Part shown: positions 41,474 through 49,194 of the stretch, piece by piece
Position numbering within the stretch: position 1 is the stretch's first letter
Layout: each line of letters starts with the position of its first letter
NCBI GenBank assembly: GCA_029268045.1
Contig: JAJUHF010000006.1
Span: forward strand, 1 to 57,302
DNA length: 57,302 nt
Origin: Anseongella ginsenosidimutans
Lineage (GTDB): Bacteria; Bacteroidota; Bacteroidia; Sphingobacteriales; Sphingobacteriaceae
Reading direction: 5' to 3'
Translations under genes and position numbers: made by a program
Notes under the pieces: generated by a model
Seen by the model: the letters and a program-made list of their open reading frames with translations, nothing else
The model's database searches: none
Told to the model about the DNA's origin: nothing

Positions 41474-42967
41474 TTAATAGTCCTCATTCTGTTCAATTAT
41501 TCCGCCGGACCGGTCAATCTCCTGCTGCGGAATGGGAAGATAACGATGCCGCGGCTGATAGCCGGTTTTGCCGGCTGCGTGCATCACTTCCTGCACGATG
41601 CCCCAACGTACCAGATCAAAAAAGCGCTCGTTTTCCATTCCCAGCTCTACCCGCCGCTCATGACGGATTGCCTCCCGGAGGGCGACCTGATCGGTCGTTG
41701 TTACCGGCGGCAGCACCGAATTATCGCTTCCCCGGGCGCGGGCGCGGACCATTTCCAGGTAATCCAGCGCCTTCTGCGTACTTCCCAGCTCGTTGGCAGC
41801 TTCGGCAGCCATCAATACCACATCGGCATAGCGGATCACGCGCATATTGAACCATTGTCCGGCCTGACTTCCCGTGGATCTGCGGATGGAGGGGTTGGTG
41901 TACACCTTCTTATTCCAGTAAGGCCTTGGAACATTCGCCGTGGCCGGAGGCACTTCTTCTCCGTAGGGGGTATTGACCTGGCCAGAATAAAGCAAGGTAG
42001 CGTCTTTCCGCGGATCGCCCGGCTCAAATGCCTGGGCAAGCAATTCAGTGGGCGTATTCCAGCCCCAACCCAGGTTCCACTCCCCGGCGCCCCGGACGCC
42101 CTGATGCGTTGCATAATTGATCCCGTATCCGGTTTGCCCCTGGGTGTAGAGTGCCTGGATTTCAAACACCGATTCCCGGCTGTTTTCATTTTCCTCCCGG
42201 AATATCGCCTCGTAGGGAAGGCTCAGATCATACATTCCGGTGTTCATCACGCCTTCGGCGGCGGCCAGGGCAGCAGCCCATTGATCCCGGTACAAAAAGG
42301 TTTTGGCCTGCAAAGCAAGTGCAGCCCCCCGGGTAATCCGGCCGGGGAAACCGGGCCAGTTCAGCGGAAGGACCGAAACGGCTTCTTCCAGATCGGCATC
42401 GATCAGTTCATAAATTTCGTTCACGCTTGACTTCGGCACATAGGCGTCTTCGGGTTCCACGATCCGGAAATCAATCAACGGCACTTCGCCGAAAGCGCGT
42501 ACCAGATCAAAATAGGCGTATGCCCGGAGGAACTTGGCTTCCCCCACGTTAATTGCGGTAGCCGAGTCGGTTTCGAGGCTGTCGGCCGCGGTGATTACCG
42601 CATTGGCCAGGGCGATCAGATCGAAATGATGGGTCCAGTAATCGTTCAACAGCCAGAAATTGGTCACGTACTGAAAATTGTCAAAGAAGTTCTCCGCGTC
42701 GACCCCGTCCCCTACCGCGCTGCCTTTATCCGCATCGTCCGACCGGATACTATGCACCGCCAGGTAAGCCACCCCGGAAAAGCCATTTTGACGCAAACCG
42801 GCATAAGCCGCAAATACCTGACCTTCCAGGGAACCGGCGGGTATGTCGTCTTCGGTATACCGTCCCTGGGGCAAGCGTTCCAGCCAATCTTTCTTGCAGC
42901 CCGATCCTGTCCACACAATCAGCAGGAGCGACAACACCCATAAAATCCGTTTATATAATGCTTTCAT
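41474..42967 (-). CDS. susD: SusD/RagB-family glycan-binding lipoprotein
   Basis: A 497-residue lipoprotein with lipid Cys at C24 (GSGCKKDWLERLP). The TPR-like helical SusD scaffold is evident: LRAYAYFDLVRAFGEVPLID, ALALQAKTFLYRDQW, VIRYADVVLMAAEAANELG, RHERRVELGMENERFFDLVRWG and the terminal LPIPQQEIDRS. It binds glycan at the cell surface as the lid of the SusC transporter encoded 18 bases upstream. Confidence 0.95.
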   Translation of the reverse strand: MKALYKRILWVLSLLLIVWTGSGCKKDWLERLPQGRYTEDDIPAGSLEGQVFAAYAGLRQNGFSGVAYLAVHSIRSDDADKGSAVGDGVDAENFFDNFQYVTNFWLLNDYWTHHFDLIALANAVITAADSLETDSATAINVGEAKFLRAYAYFDLVRAFGEVPLIDFRIVEPEDAYVPKSSVNEIYELIDADLEEAVSVLPLNWPGFPGRITRGAALALQAKTFLYRDQWAAALAAAEGVMNTGMYDLSLPYEAIFREENENSRESVFEIQALYTQGQTGYGINYATHQGVRGAGEWNLGWGWNTPTELLAQAFEPGDPRKDATLLYSGQVNTPYGEEVPPATANVPRPYWNKKVYTNPSIRRSTGSQAGQWFNMRVIRYADVVLMAAEAANELGSTQKALDYLEMVRARARGSDNSVLPPVTTTDQVALREAIRHERRVELGMENERFFDLVRWGIVQEVMHAAGKTGYQPRHRYLPIPQQEIDRSGGIIEQNEDY

Positions 42968-42985
42968 GATCGTATTCAGTTTATA

Positions 42986-45985
42986 TTAGAAATTCAGGTT
43001 TACGCCCAGAGTATAAATAGCCGGTACCGGATAGGTGCCGCCGTCCACTCCGAAGGAGGTGGCGCTTCCGCCGATCTCGGGAGTAAAGCCGGTGGCATTG
43101 GTAAACGTCCAGGGGTTCTGCGCGTTCAAGAAGATTCGCAGGGACTTCAAGCCCAGGCGTTCCAGCGTTTGCTGATTAAACCGGTAACCCAGCTGAATAT
43201 TCCGCACCCGGAAAAAACTGCCGTCCTCAATATAGTACGAGGAAACCAGTCGGTTATTCGCGCGGGAGCTGATGATGGGCTCCCAGTTGGACGTACCCAC
43301 CCCATGCCAGCGGTCCAACTGATGCTTCTGAAAGTTGAACTGGGAGAACGAGCCCCTGTTCCAGTCGCGGAAAATCTCGTTTCCGTACACCCCGGTGAGG
43401 TCAACCCCCAGGTCAAACCCGCGGTAGTTCAGGTTCAGGGAAATTCCATAGATGAAATCCGGGGTCGGGTTTCCGATCATGGTACGGTCATCCTGGGTAA
43501 TCCGGCCGTCTCCGTTGATATCCCGGTACTTGATGTCGCCCGGTTTTACCTCGTTGATTTCGTTTACGGGCGATTGCCTGATTTCCGTATCGGTCTGGTA
43601 GATCCCGTCGGAAACAAAACCGTAAAAGTAACCGATCGGATATCCTTTGGTGGTCCGGGATATTCCATTGAAGATGTCGTGTCCTTCCCGGACCAAATGC
43701 AATACCTCGTTGTGGATGGTGGTGATGTTTCCGCCCACGGAAAAGGTCAGATCGTCATTCAGACGCTGCGACCAGGTAGCGGCAAATTCCAATCCCTTAT
43801 TGGCAATGGTGCCTTCATTCGACAATCCGGGACGGGCGCCCAGGGAGCCCGGCACAATGGCCATGATGTCCTCGGTCTTCTTGTTATACCAGGCTGCCTC
43901 CACCGAAAGGCGATTCTGGAAAGCCTGCAATTCAAATCCGGCTTCCCAGGCATACACACGTTCCCAATGCAGATTTGGATCGGCAATGTACTCGGGTTCA
44001 TAGGCGGGGATCAACTGATCGCCGAATACCGCCGAATTCCCGGTAACCAGTACCGGATAGGCGGGGTAACGGTATTGATCTCCCGTGTTCTGGTTGCCCA
44101 GTACGCCCCAGGAACCTTTTATCTTAAGGTAATCAATGGCGCTTTGCGAGCGCATGAAATCCTCTTCGCTAACGACCCAGGCTCCCCCCACGGAAGCGAA
44201 GTTCTGCCAGCGGTCCGGATTGTCGGGCAAAAAGCCCGAACTGCCGTCGCGTCGGTACGATACGTTCAGCAGGTATTTGTACTTATAATTATACAGCACC
44301 CGCGAAAGGAAGGAAAGCGTGGCTCTTTCCCAGCCCGATCCGCCTCCGGTCTGTGTATCGCTGGCCCCGATATCCACATACCAGAACCGGGGATCGTTGG
44401 GAATGGGGTCGCCGCCTCCCTGGGTCCGCCGGCCGTTGGTCCCTTCAAAGGAATTGTAATAGGATGTCCAACCGGCGGTGGCCGTCAGGTTATGATCGTT
44501 GAAACTATTTTTATAGGTCAGCAGCCAGTCGGTCTGCACTTTGGTAAAAATGTCCTGGTTTTGGGAAACCGAGGTAACCTCTACCAGGCGGTCAATGCCG
44601 TCCCCTCCAATGTCGGGATTATACACATTGATCAGCGGGCTGTAGCTCCGGCTTTGGTTAAAGCCATAGTCCGCAAGCAGCGTGGTCCGGAATGTAAAAT
44701 GATCCAGGAAGTTGATTTCCCCGAATACACTTCCCACCGCCCGGTACTGCCGGCCGATGTAGGTGTTTTTACGCAGTTCCACATCCACCATCGGAGACCA
44801 GATCTGCGCCCGTTGGAAATCCGGCAGCGTATAATACATGCCTGCCTCTTCATTGAAGACCGGTGCGATCGGCGCTGCGCGGATGGCGGCCGCCACATTC
44901 CGTTCCTGCGGCATTTCCGCCCGATACCCATTGAAATTTATTCCGACTTTCAGGTTGTCGTTCAATTGGAGCTCATCGTTCAGGGAAAGGGTGATCCGAT
45001 TGTGCTTTTCGTGTTTGATCATCCCCTGTTCGGTCGTGTAACCCAACCCCATGTAGAATTTATTCTTTTCCGAGGCGCCGCTGACACTGAGGTTATTGTA
45101 GTTCAGCATTCCCCGTTGAAAGATCTGATCCTGCCAGTTGGTATTGCCCGTCCAATTGGAATAGTCATAGGGCTGCGCGCCGTCGTTTACCAATTGTTCA
45201 TCATACAACATTTTAAAACCGTCCGCGTCCACCATATCCATCGGATCGGCAACTTCCTTGAACCCGACCGTACTATTGAAATTAAAGTTCAGCTCCCCGG
45301 CCCTGGCTTGTTTGGTGGTGATGATGATGACCCCGTTTGCGCCCCGCACACCAAAAATTGCCAGGGAAGAGGGATCTTTCAACACCTCAATGGATTCAAT
45401 ATCCGAGGGATTCAGGAAGTTGATGTTGTCATTCAGGATTCCGTCCACCACATACAATGGGCCGGTTCCATAGATATTATTGGTACCCCGGATGCGGATG
45501 TCGGGAGTGGCTCCCGGGCGTCCGGAGTTGGTGATCTGCACCCCGGCCACTTTTCCCTGAAGGGATGACACGGGATTGGTGGACGGCTTGTCGGCCACCT
45601 CGGAACCGTCAATGGATACAATGGACCCGGTGAGATCCCTTTTCTGGGCCGTACCGTATCCGATTACCACCACTTCCTCCAGTTCGGCAGCATCGGGCTG
45701 CATCTCCACGTTAATGACCTGGCGATCGCCAACCGCCTCCTGTACGGAGCTCATTCCTAAAAAGCTGAAAATAAGGACCGCGTCGTTCCCCGGAACCTTA
45801 ATGGTATAATTTCCATCCAGGTCGCTGGCTGTTCCAATGCTGGTGCCTTCCACGGTGACCGAAACCCCGGGGATGGGCAGGCCGTCTTCGGCCCCAACCA
45901 CCTTCCCGCTTACGGTCCGTTCCTGCGCATAGGCCTGCAGGGACACCAAGCATGAAAACATGAGTGCTGTAAGTAGTTTTCTCAT
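42986..45985 (-). CDS. susC: SusC/RagA-family TonB-linked outer membrane transporter
   Basis: A 999-residue TonB-dependent transporter. Signal peptide to about 21 (AYAQ); carboxypeptidase-regulatory-like domain (about 22-110, TVSGKVVGAEDGLPIPGVSV); plug domain with SLQGKVAGVQITNSGRPG, PLYVVDGIL and IESIEVLKDPSSLAIFGVRGANGVIIITTK, the SusC signature; then a 22-stranded barrel ending LGVNLNF with terminal Phe. No STN domain, so no sigma/anti-sigma signalling. It imports oligosaccharides with SusD. First gene of the five-gene PUL operon; the 260-base upstream region holds two inverted repeats. Confidence 0.97.
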   Translation of the reverse strand: MRKLLTALMFSCLVSLQAYAQERTVSGKVVGAEDGLPIPGVSVTVEGTSIGTASDLDGNYTIKVPGNDAVLIFSFLGMSSVQEAVGDRQVINVEMQPDAAELEEVVVIGYGTAQKRDLTGSIVSIDGSEVADKPSTNPVSSLQGKVAGVQITNSGRPGATPDIRIRGTNNIYGTGPLYVVDGILNDNINFLNPSDIESIEVLKDPSSLAIFGVRGANGVIIITTKQARAGELNFNFNSTVGFKEVADPMDMVDADGFKMLYDEQLVNDGAQPYDYSNWTGNTNWQDQIFQRGMLNYNNLSVSGASEKNKFYMGLGYTTEQGMIKHEKHNRITLSLNDELQLNDNLKVGINFNGYRAEMPQERNVAAAIRAAPIAPVFNEEAGMYYTLPDFQRAQIWSPMVDVELRKNTYIGRQYRAVGSVFGEINFLDHFTFRTTLLADYGFNQSRSYSPLINVYNPDIGGDGIDRLVEVTSVSQNQDIFTKVQTDWLLTYKNSFNDHNLTATAGWTSYYNSFEGTNGRRTQGGGDPIPNDPRFWYVDIGASDTQTGGGSGWERATLSFLSRVLYNYKYKYLLNVSYRRDGSSGFLPDNPDRWQNFASVGGAWVVSEEDFMRSQSAIDYLKIKGSWGVLGNQNTGDQYRYPAYPVLVTGNSAVFGDQLIPAYEPEYIADPNLHWERVYAWEAGFELQAFQNRLSVEAAWYNKKTEDIMAIVPGSLGARPGLSNEGTIANKGLEFAATWSQRLNDDLTFSVGGNITTIHNEVLHLVREGHDIFNGISRTTKGYPIGYFYGFVSDGIYQTDTEIRQSPVNEINEVKPGDIKYRDINGDGRITQDDRTMIGNPTPDFIYGISLNLNYRGFDLGVDLTGVYGNEIFRDWNRGSFSQFNFQKHQLDRWHGVGTSNWEPIISSRANNRLVSSYYIEDGSFFRVRNIQLGYRFNQQTLERLGLKSLRIFLNAQNPWTFTNATGFTPEIGGSATSFGVDGGTYPVPAIYTLGVNLNF

Positions 45986-46020
45986 AGTACAATCGGTTTG
46001 TGAATGTCTGCAACGAAGTT

Positions 46021-46041
46021 AGCCGTTCGAATCTCACGGCT
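46021..46041. repeat. Inverted repeat upstream of susC
   Basis: AGCCGT-N9-ACGGCT (46021-46026 and 46036-46041), 36 bases before the susC ATG. It could be a regulator half-site pair or a leader hairpin. Confidence 0.4.
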
Positions 46042-46141
46042 CGAATTTCCACCCTCAACTTTACCACAACAAGCGGACCACAATAGCACATAAACACCTC
46101 AACATTACTACATCAACTAATACCTTTTGCGCAGATTATCA

Positions 46142-46168
46142 GAAATTTAGCATGTTGTACAAAATTTC
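46142..46168. repeat. AT-rich inverted repeat downstream of the Y_Y_Y regulator
   Basis: GAAATTT (46142-46148) and AAATTTC (46162-46168) with a 13-base spacer. It contains TACAAAATTT (46158-46167) and AAATTTAGC (46143-46151), both also present in the repeat at 49133-49166. It lies in the susC upstream region, about 157 bases from its start. Confidence 0.45.
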
Positions 46169-46245
46169 CCATCTGGCAACGCGTGGGGGTCGCCCTGGGG
46201 TGGGGCTGCCAAGGGATTGCAATAAATTACGCTCCTTTTCCAGGG

Positions 46246-49125
46246 CTATAAGGCCATCATGTATTCCACCAGATTGTCGTCGTGTTCCAGATTCAATTTC
46301 TTCCGTAAGCGATACCGGCGGATTTCCACCCCACGAACCGAAATATTCAGCAGGGGCGCAATTTCTTTGGAGGAAATATTCATTTTCAGGTAGGCGCATA
46401 AACGCAGGTCATTCGGGGTCAGTTCCGGGTGGCGGTGTTTCAGTTCCCGGAAGAAATCCTCGTGTGCCCGGTTGAAACTCTGCTCAAAAATGCGCCAGTC
46501 ATCGTCGTTGCTGATGTTGGCATCTATTATCCTTCGAAGTTTATGAAAGTCGGTGGTGGACAAACCATTACCCTGTTGTTTTTCCAGATGCGATAATTTT
46601 TCCTTGATCGCGATGAGCACTTCATTTTTCTTGATGATGGCCATGGTCGAATTCGCCAGTTCGTTGCTTTTGGCGGCAATCTCCGCCTGGAGTTTTTCGT
46701 TCTCCAATTCCACCACCCGCTGTTGATTCAAATACCGCTCTTCCTTTAGCTGTTCTTCTTTTTCGTGCCGGAGCCGTTGCATGGCTTCTTCGTGCTTCCG
46801 TTGGATCTTCTGTCGATAGCGTCTTCGGAAAAATGCCACCAGAAAAACAAGGGCAATCAAATAAACCAGGCCGGCCGGCCAGGACGCGTACCAGGGGGGC
46901 AGGACCTGGAAGACAAACGCATCCTGTTCCCCCGCCCGGTCCCGCTGACCGGCCACACGGACGCGGAAGGTATATGTGCCCGAGGGCAGATTCGTATACT
47001 CTTTGTAATTCAGGGAAGATGGCTCGGACCATTGCTGATCAAAACCTTCTAGTTTCACCTGAAATTTCCGATCAGGGTATCCGTAGGAAGGGGAAGCGAA
47101 CCGAATTATAAGGTTGCTCTTGTTGTACCTGACCTTTGGCGCATCCGCGGTACGAAAAGGCAGCAGTCTGATGCTATCGGAAAGCTGGGTGACCGACCGG
47201 ATAAAAACACCCGGGGGTGGTTTGCTGCCGTCCCCATGAAGGGACGTATCCCGAAGGATGGCAAAACCATCGTCCAGGCAGAACAGATAGGAGGTATCAT
47301 TCAGCAGCACAATGTTCTGGTATTCAAAGACCATTTGGGATAGAAAGCGGGAAAAAGGAACGTGCAGCAGTTTTTGCACCCGATAATCCTCCAAGGTGAT
47401 CAATCCGATGACCCGTGAGCTGATAAACCAGTACTTGTTCCGTCCGGCGGGAAGGATGCGGTGGGCCTCCTGCAGAATTCCCAGGTCCTCGTTCAGGCGC
47501 GTAAAGGGAACGATTCGCCCTTTCAGTTCGTCGTATGTATAAAGGCGCGTCCCGGTGGCAAAGACCAGCTGACTGCCTATTCTGAATACGTTGATGTTGA
47601 AATCGGACGGAAAACCGGACGCGCTGTCGAAGTAGTCGATCTTCCGGGCTTCGCGCAGGTCGTCGGTAAGCCGGATCCGGTACACGCCCTCGTATGCCCT
47701 GCTGACCCAGATGGCCCCTTCGTGGTCAAACTCGATATACCGCGCGGGCTGGCTAAATCCGGCGATCCGGTGGCTATACTCCCAGCGGCCCTGCACCTTT
47801 CGGAAGACGACCAGTCCGGTGTAGGTGCCCTGTACAAACAAATCGGGCTTTCCCGGTACCCTTCTTTGCACCCAGCCGCCGGTCACCTTCGAAATTTTCC
47901 GGAGATTCCCATCCCCTTCATCGACGCGGAACGTGCCTTCGTTATGGCCGCAGATAAGCTGCCCGTCCAGCACATCCAGCGTCCAGACCTGTCCATGGGA
48001 TCCGGCCACAAACGTAAAAGGAGTCTGGCTTTCCGAATCCTTACGGCGCCGGAATAAGCCGTGATTGGTGCCCAGGTACAGCCAGTCGCCGAAGTACTCC
48101 GCGTCATACAGCGAGCCAAGCAATCCCGGGCCGTCCCGGTAATAATCGAACTGCTCACTCATTTCCACATAGTCAATTCCGTTATCCAGGCCGAGCCATA
48201 GATTACGTTGCCGATCCTCGAAAAGGCTTAACACGGTATTGTTCTGCAATCCGTTTTCCCGGTTGAGATGACGCACGATGTGTCCCTGATCATCCATCAG
48301 GATTACGCCGTTCTGGATGGTGCCGAAGAGATAACCCGAATGGGCTCGGATGCCGTTGTTGAGCTGGTAATTTCTGAGAAATCCGCTAGCCGGCGTATCC
48401 CAGGGGGTAAAGGAGGTTCCGTCGTACAGATACAGGCCTCGGGTTGCCGTACCGATCAGCAGCCGGTCGCCGGGGAAGGGAAGAATGGTCAGGACCGGAA
48501 CCCCGGCAAACAGCTCGCTTCCCCGCCAGAAGCTGAACTCACCGTCTTTCAGGATGTAAAGACCTTTATTTAGCCCCTGCACGATAATCTGGTCATTCAC
48601 CCGGAACGAGTACAGGGTAACGTCGGGGGTCTTAAGATCCCGTACTTTTCCCTTCTGGTACAGAAATAGTTTATTGGAGAACGCCTGGAAATAAACCCGG
48701 TCCCCATCCACGATGATCTTCCAGATTTCCTCGTTGCTGAAGGGGTAGTCTCCCAGCAGATCGCTAAGTGAGGTATAGGTGAACACGCCCTGGGCATCCT
48801 CTTCCCAATAACCGAACTCCTGGTAGGAACCGGTATAGATCCGACCGCGCTCATCAATGGCAACCGAGCGGACAATCGTGCCCTTGGGAAGCTCCCTCAG
48901 CGTCCATTCCGAGCCGTCAAACTCAAGCAAGCCTTCGGAATTGGCGAAATACAGGATGCCGTTGGGGGCCTGGGCGACGCTCCAATTCTGATTCGCCGCA
49001 TGGTATTCCCGTTTGGAATAATTGGTAATAAACGGGGTAGCCGGATTGGCCAGCACGCGGGTTGCCCAACCCGCAAGCAGCATCCAGGCAAGTGATACGT
49101 AAAGACAGCTTCTTCTTAGGCGCAT
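46246..49125 (-). CDS. Membrane-spanning Y_Y_Y/LuxR-type one-component regulator
   Basis: A 959-residue protein: signal peptide (1-26), a large periplasmic region with Reg_prop-type propeller repeats (NGILYFANSEGLLEFDGS, RNLWLGLDNGIDY), a Y_Y_Y domain (about 660-740), one membrane helix (about 748-766), a cytosolic coiled coil (about 767-850), and a C-terminal LuxR-like HTH (about 896-955, LTPNDLRLCAYLKMNISSKEIAPLLNISVRGVEIRRYRLRKKL). There is no histidine kinase or receiver domain, unlike hybrid two-component sensors. It probably senses a periplasmic glycan and acts directly on DNA. It lies between the sialic-acid operon and susC. Confidence 0.9.
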   Translation of the reverse strand: MRLRRSCLYVSLAWMLLAGWATRVLANPATPFITNYSKREYHAANQNWSVAQAPNGILYFANSEGLLEFDGSEWTLRELPKGTIVRSVAIDERGRIYTGSYQEFGYWEEDAQGVFTYTSLSDLLGDYPFSNEEIWKIIVDGDRVYFQAFSNKLFLYQKGKVRDLKTPDVTLYSFRVNDQIIVQGLNKGLYILKDGEFSFWRGSELFAGVPVLTILPFPGDRLLIGTATRGLYLYDGTSFTPWDTPASGFLRNYQLNNGIRAHSGYLFGTIQNGVILMDDQGHIVRHLNRENGLQNNTVLSLFEDRQRNLWLGLDNGIDYVEMSEQFDYYRDGPGLLGSLYDAEYFGDWLYLGTNHGLFRRRKDSESQTPFTFVAGSHGQVWTLDVLDGQLICGHNEGTFRVDEGDGNLRKISKVTGGWVQRRVPGKPDLFVQGTYTGLVVFRKVQGRWEYSHRIAGFSQPARYIEFDHEGAIWVSRAYEGVYRIRLTDDLREARKIDYFDSASGFPSDFNINVFRIGSQLVFATGTRLYTYDELKGRIVPFTRLNEDLGILQEAHRILPAGRNKYWFISSRVIGLITLEDYRVQKLLHVPFSRFLSQMVFEYQNIVLLNDTSYLFCLDDGFAILRDTSLHGDGSKPPPGVFIRSVTQLSDSIRLLPFRTADAPKVRYNKSNLIIRFASPSYGYPDRKFQVKLEGFDQQWSEPSSLNYKEYTNLPSGTYTFRVRVAGQRDRAGEQDAFVFQVLPPWYASWPAGLVYLIALVFLVAFFRRRYRQKIQRKHEEAMQRLRHEKEEQLKEERYLNQQRVVELENEKLQAEIAAKSNELANSTMAIIKKNEVLIAIKEKLSHLEKQQGNGLSTTDFHKLRRIIDANISNDDDWRIFEQSFNRAHEDFFRELKHRHPELTPNDLRLCAYLKMNISSKEIAPLLNISVRGVEIRRYRLRKKLNLEHDDNLVEYMMAL

Positions 49126-49132
49126 CGTTTAA

Positions 49133-49166
49133 TTTCAAGCTAAAATATACAAAATTTAGCTTGAAA
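49133..49166. repeat. Perfect 12-bp inverted repeat upstream of the Y_Y_Y regulator
   Basis: TTTCAAGCTAAA (49133-49144) and TTTAGCTTGAAA (49155-49166) around a 10-base AT spacer, 8 bases upstream of the regulator ATG and 29 bases after the symporter stop. No T tract follows on the minus strand, so an operator is more likely than a terminator. Shares TACAAAATTT and AAATTTAGC with the repeat at 46142-46168. Confidence 0.6.
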
Positions 49167-49194
49167 AGACCCCCTCAAGCCGCCGCTGCCGTTT

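Noticed and set aside
43169-45568. Long open frame (799 codons) on the plus strand
   Set aside because: Entirely antisense to the well-supported susC gene; it is a codon-bias shadow with no recognisable domain.
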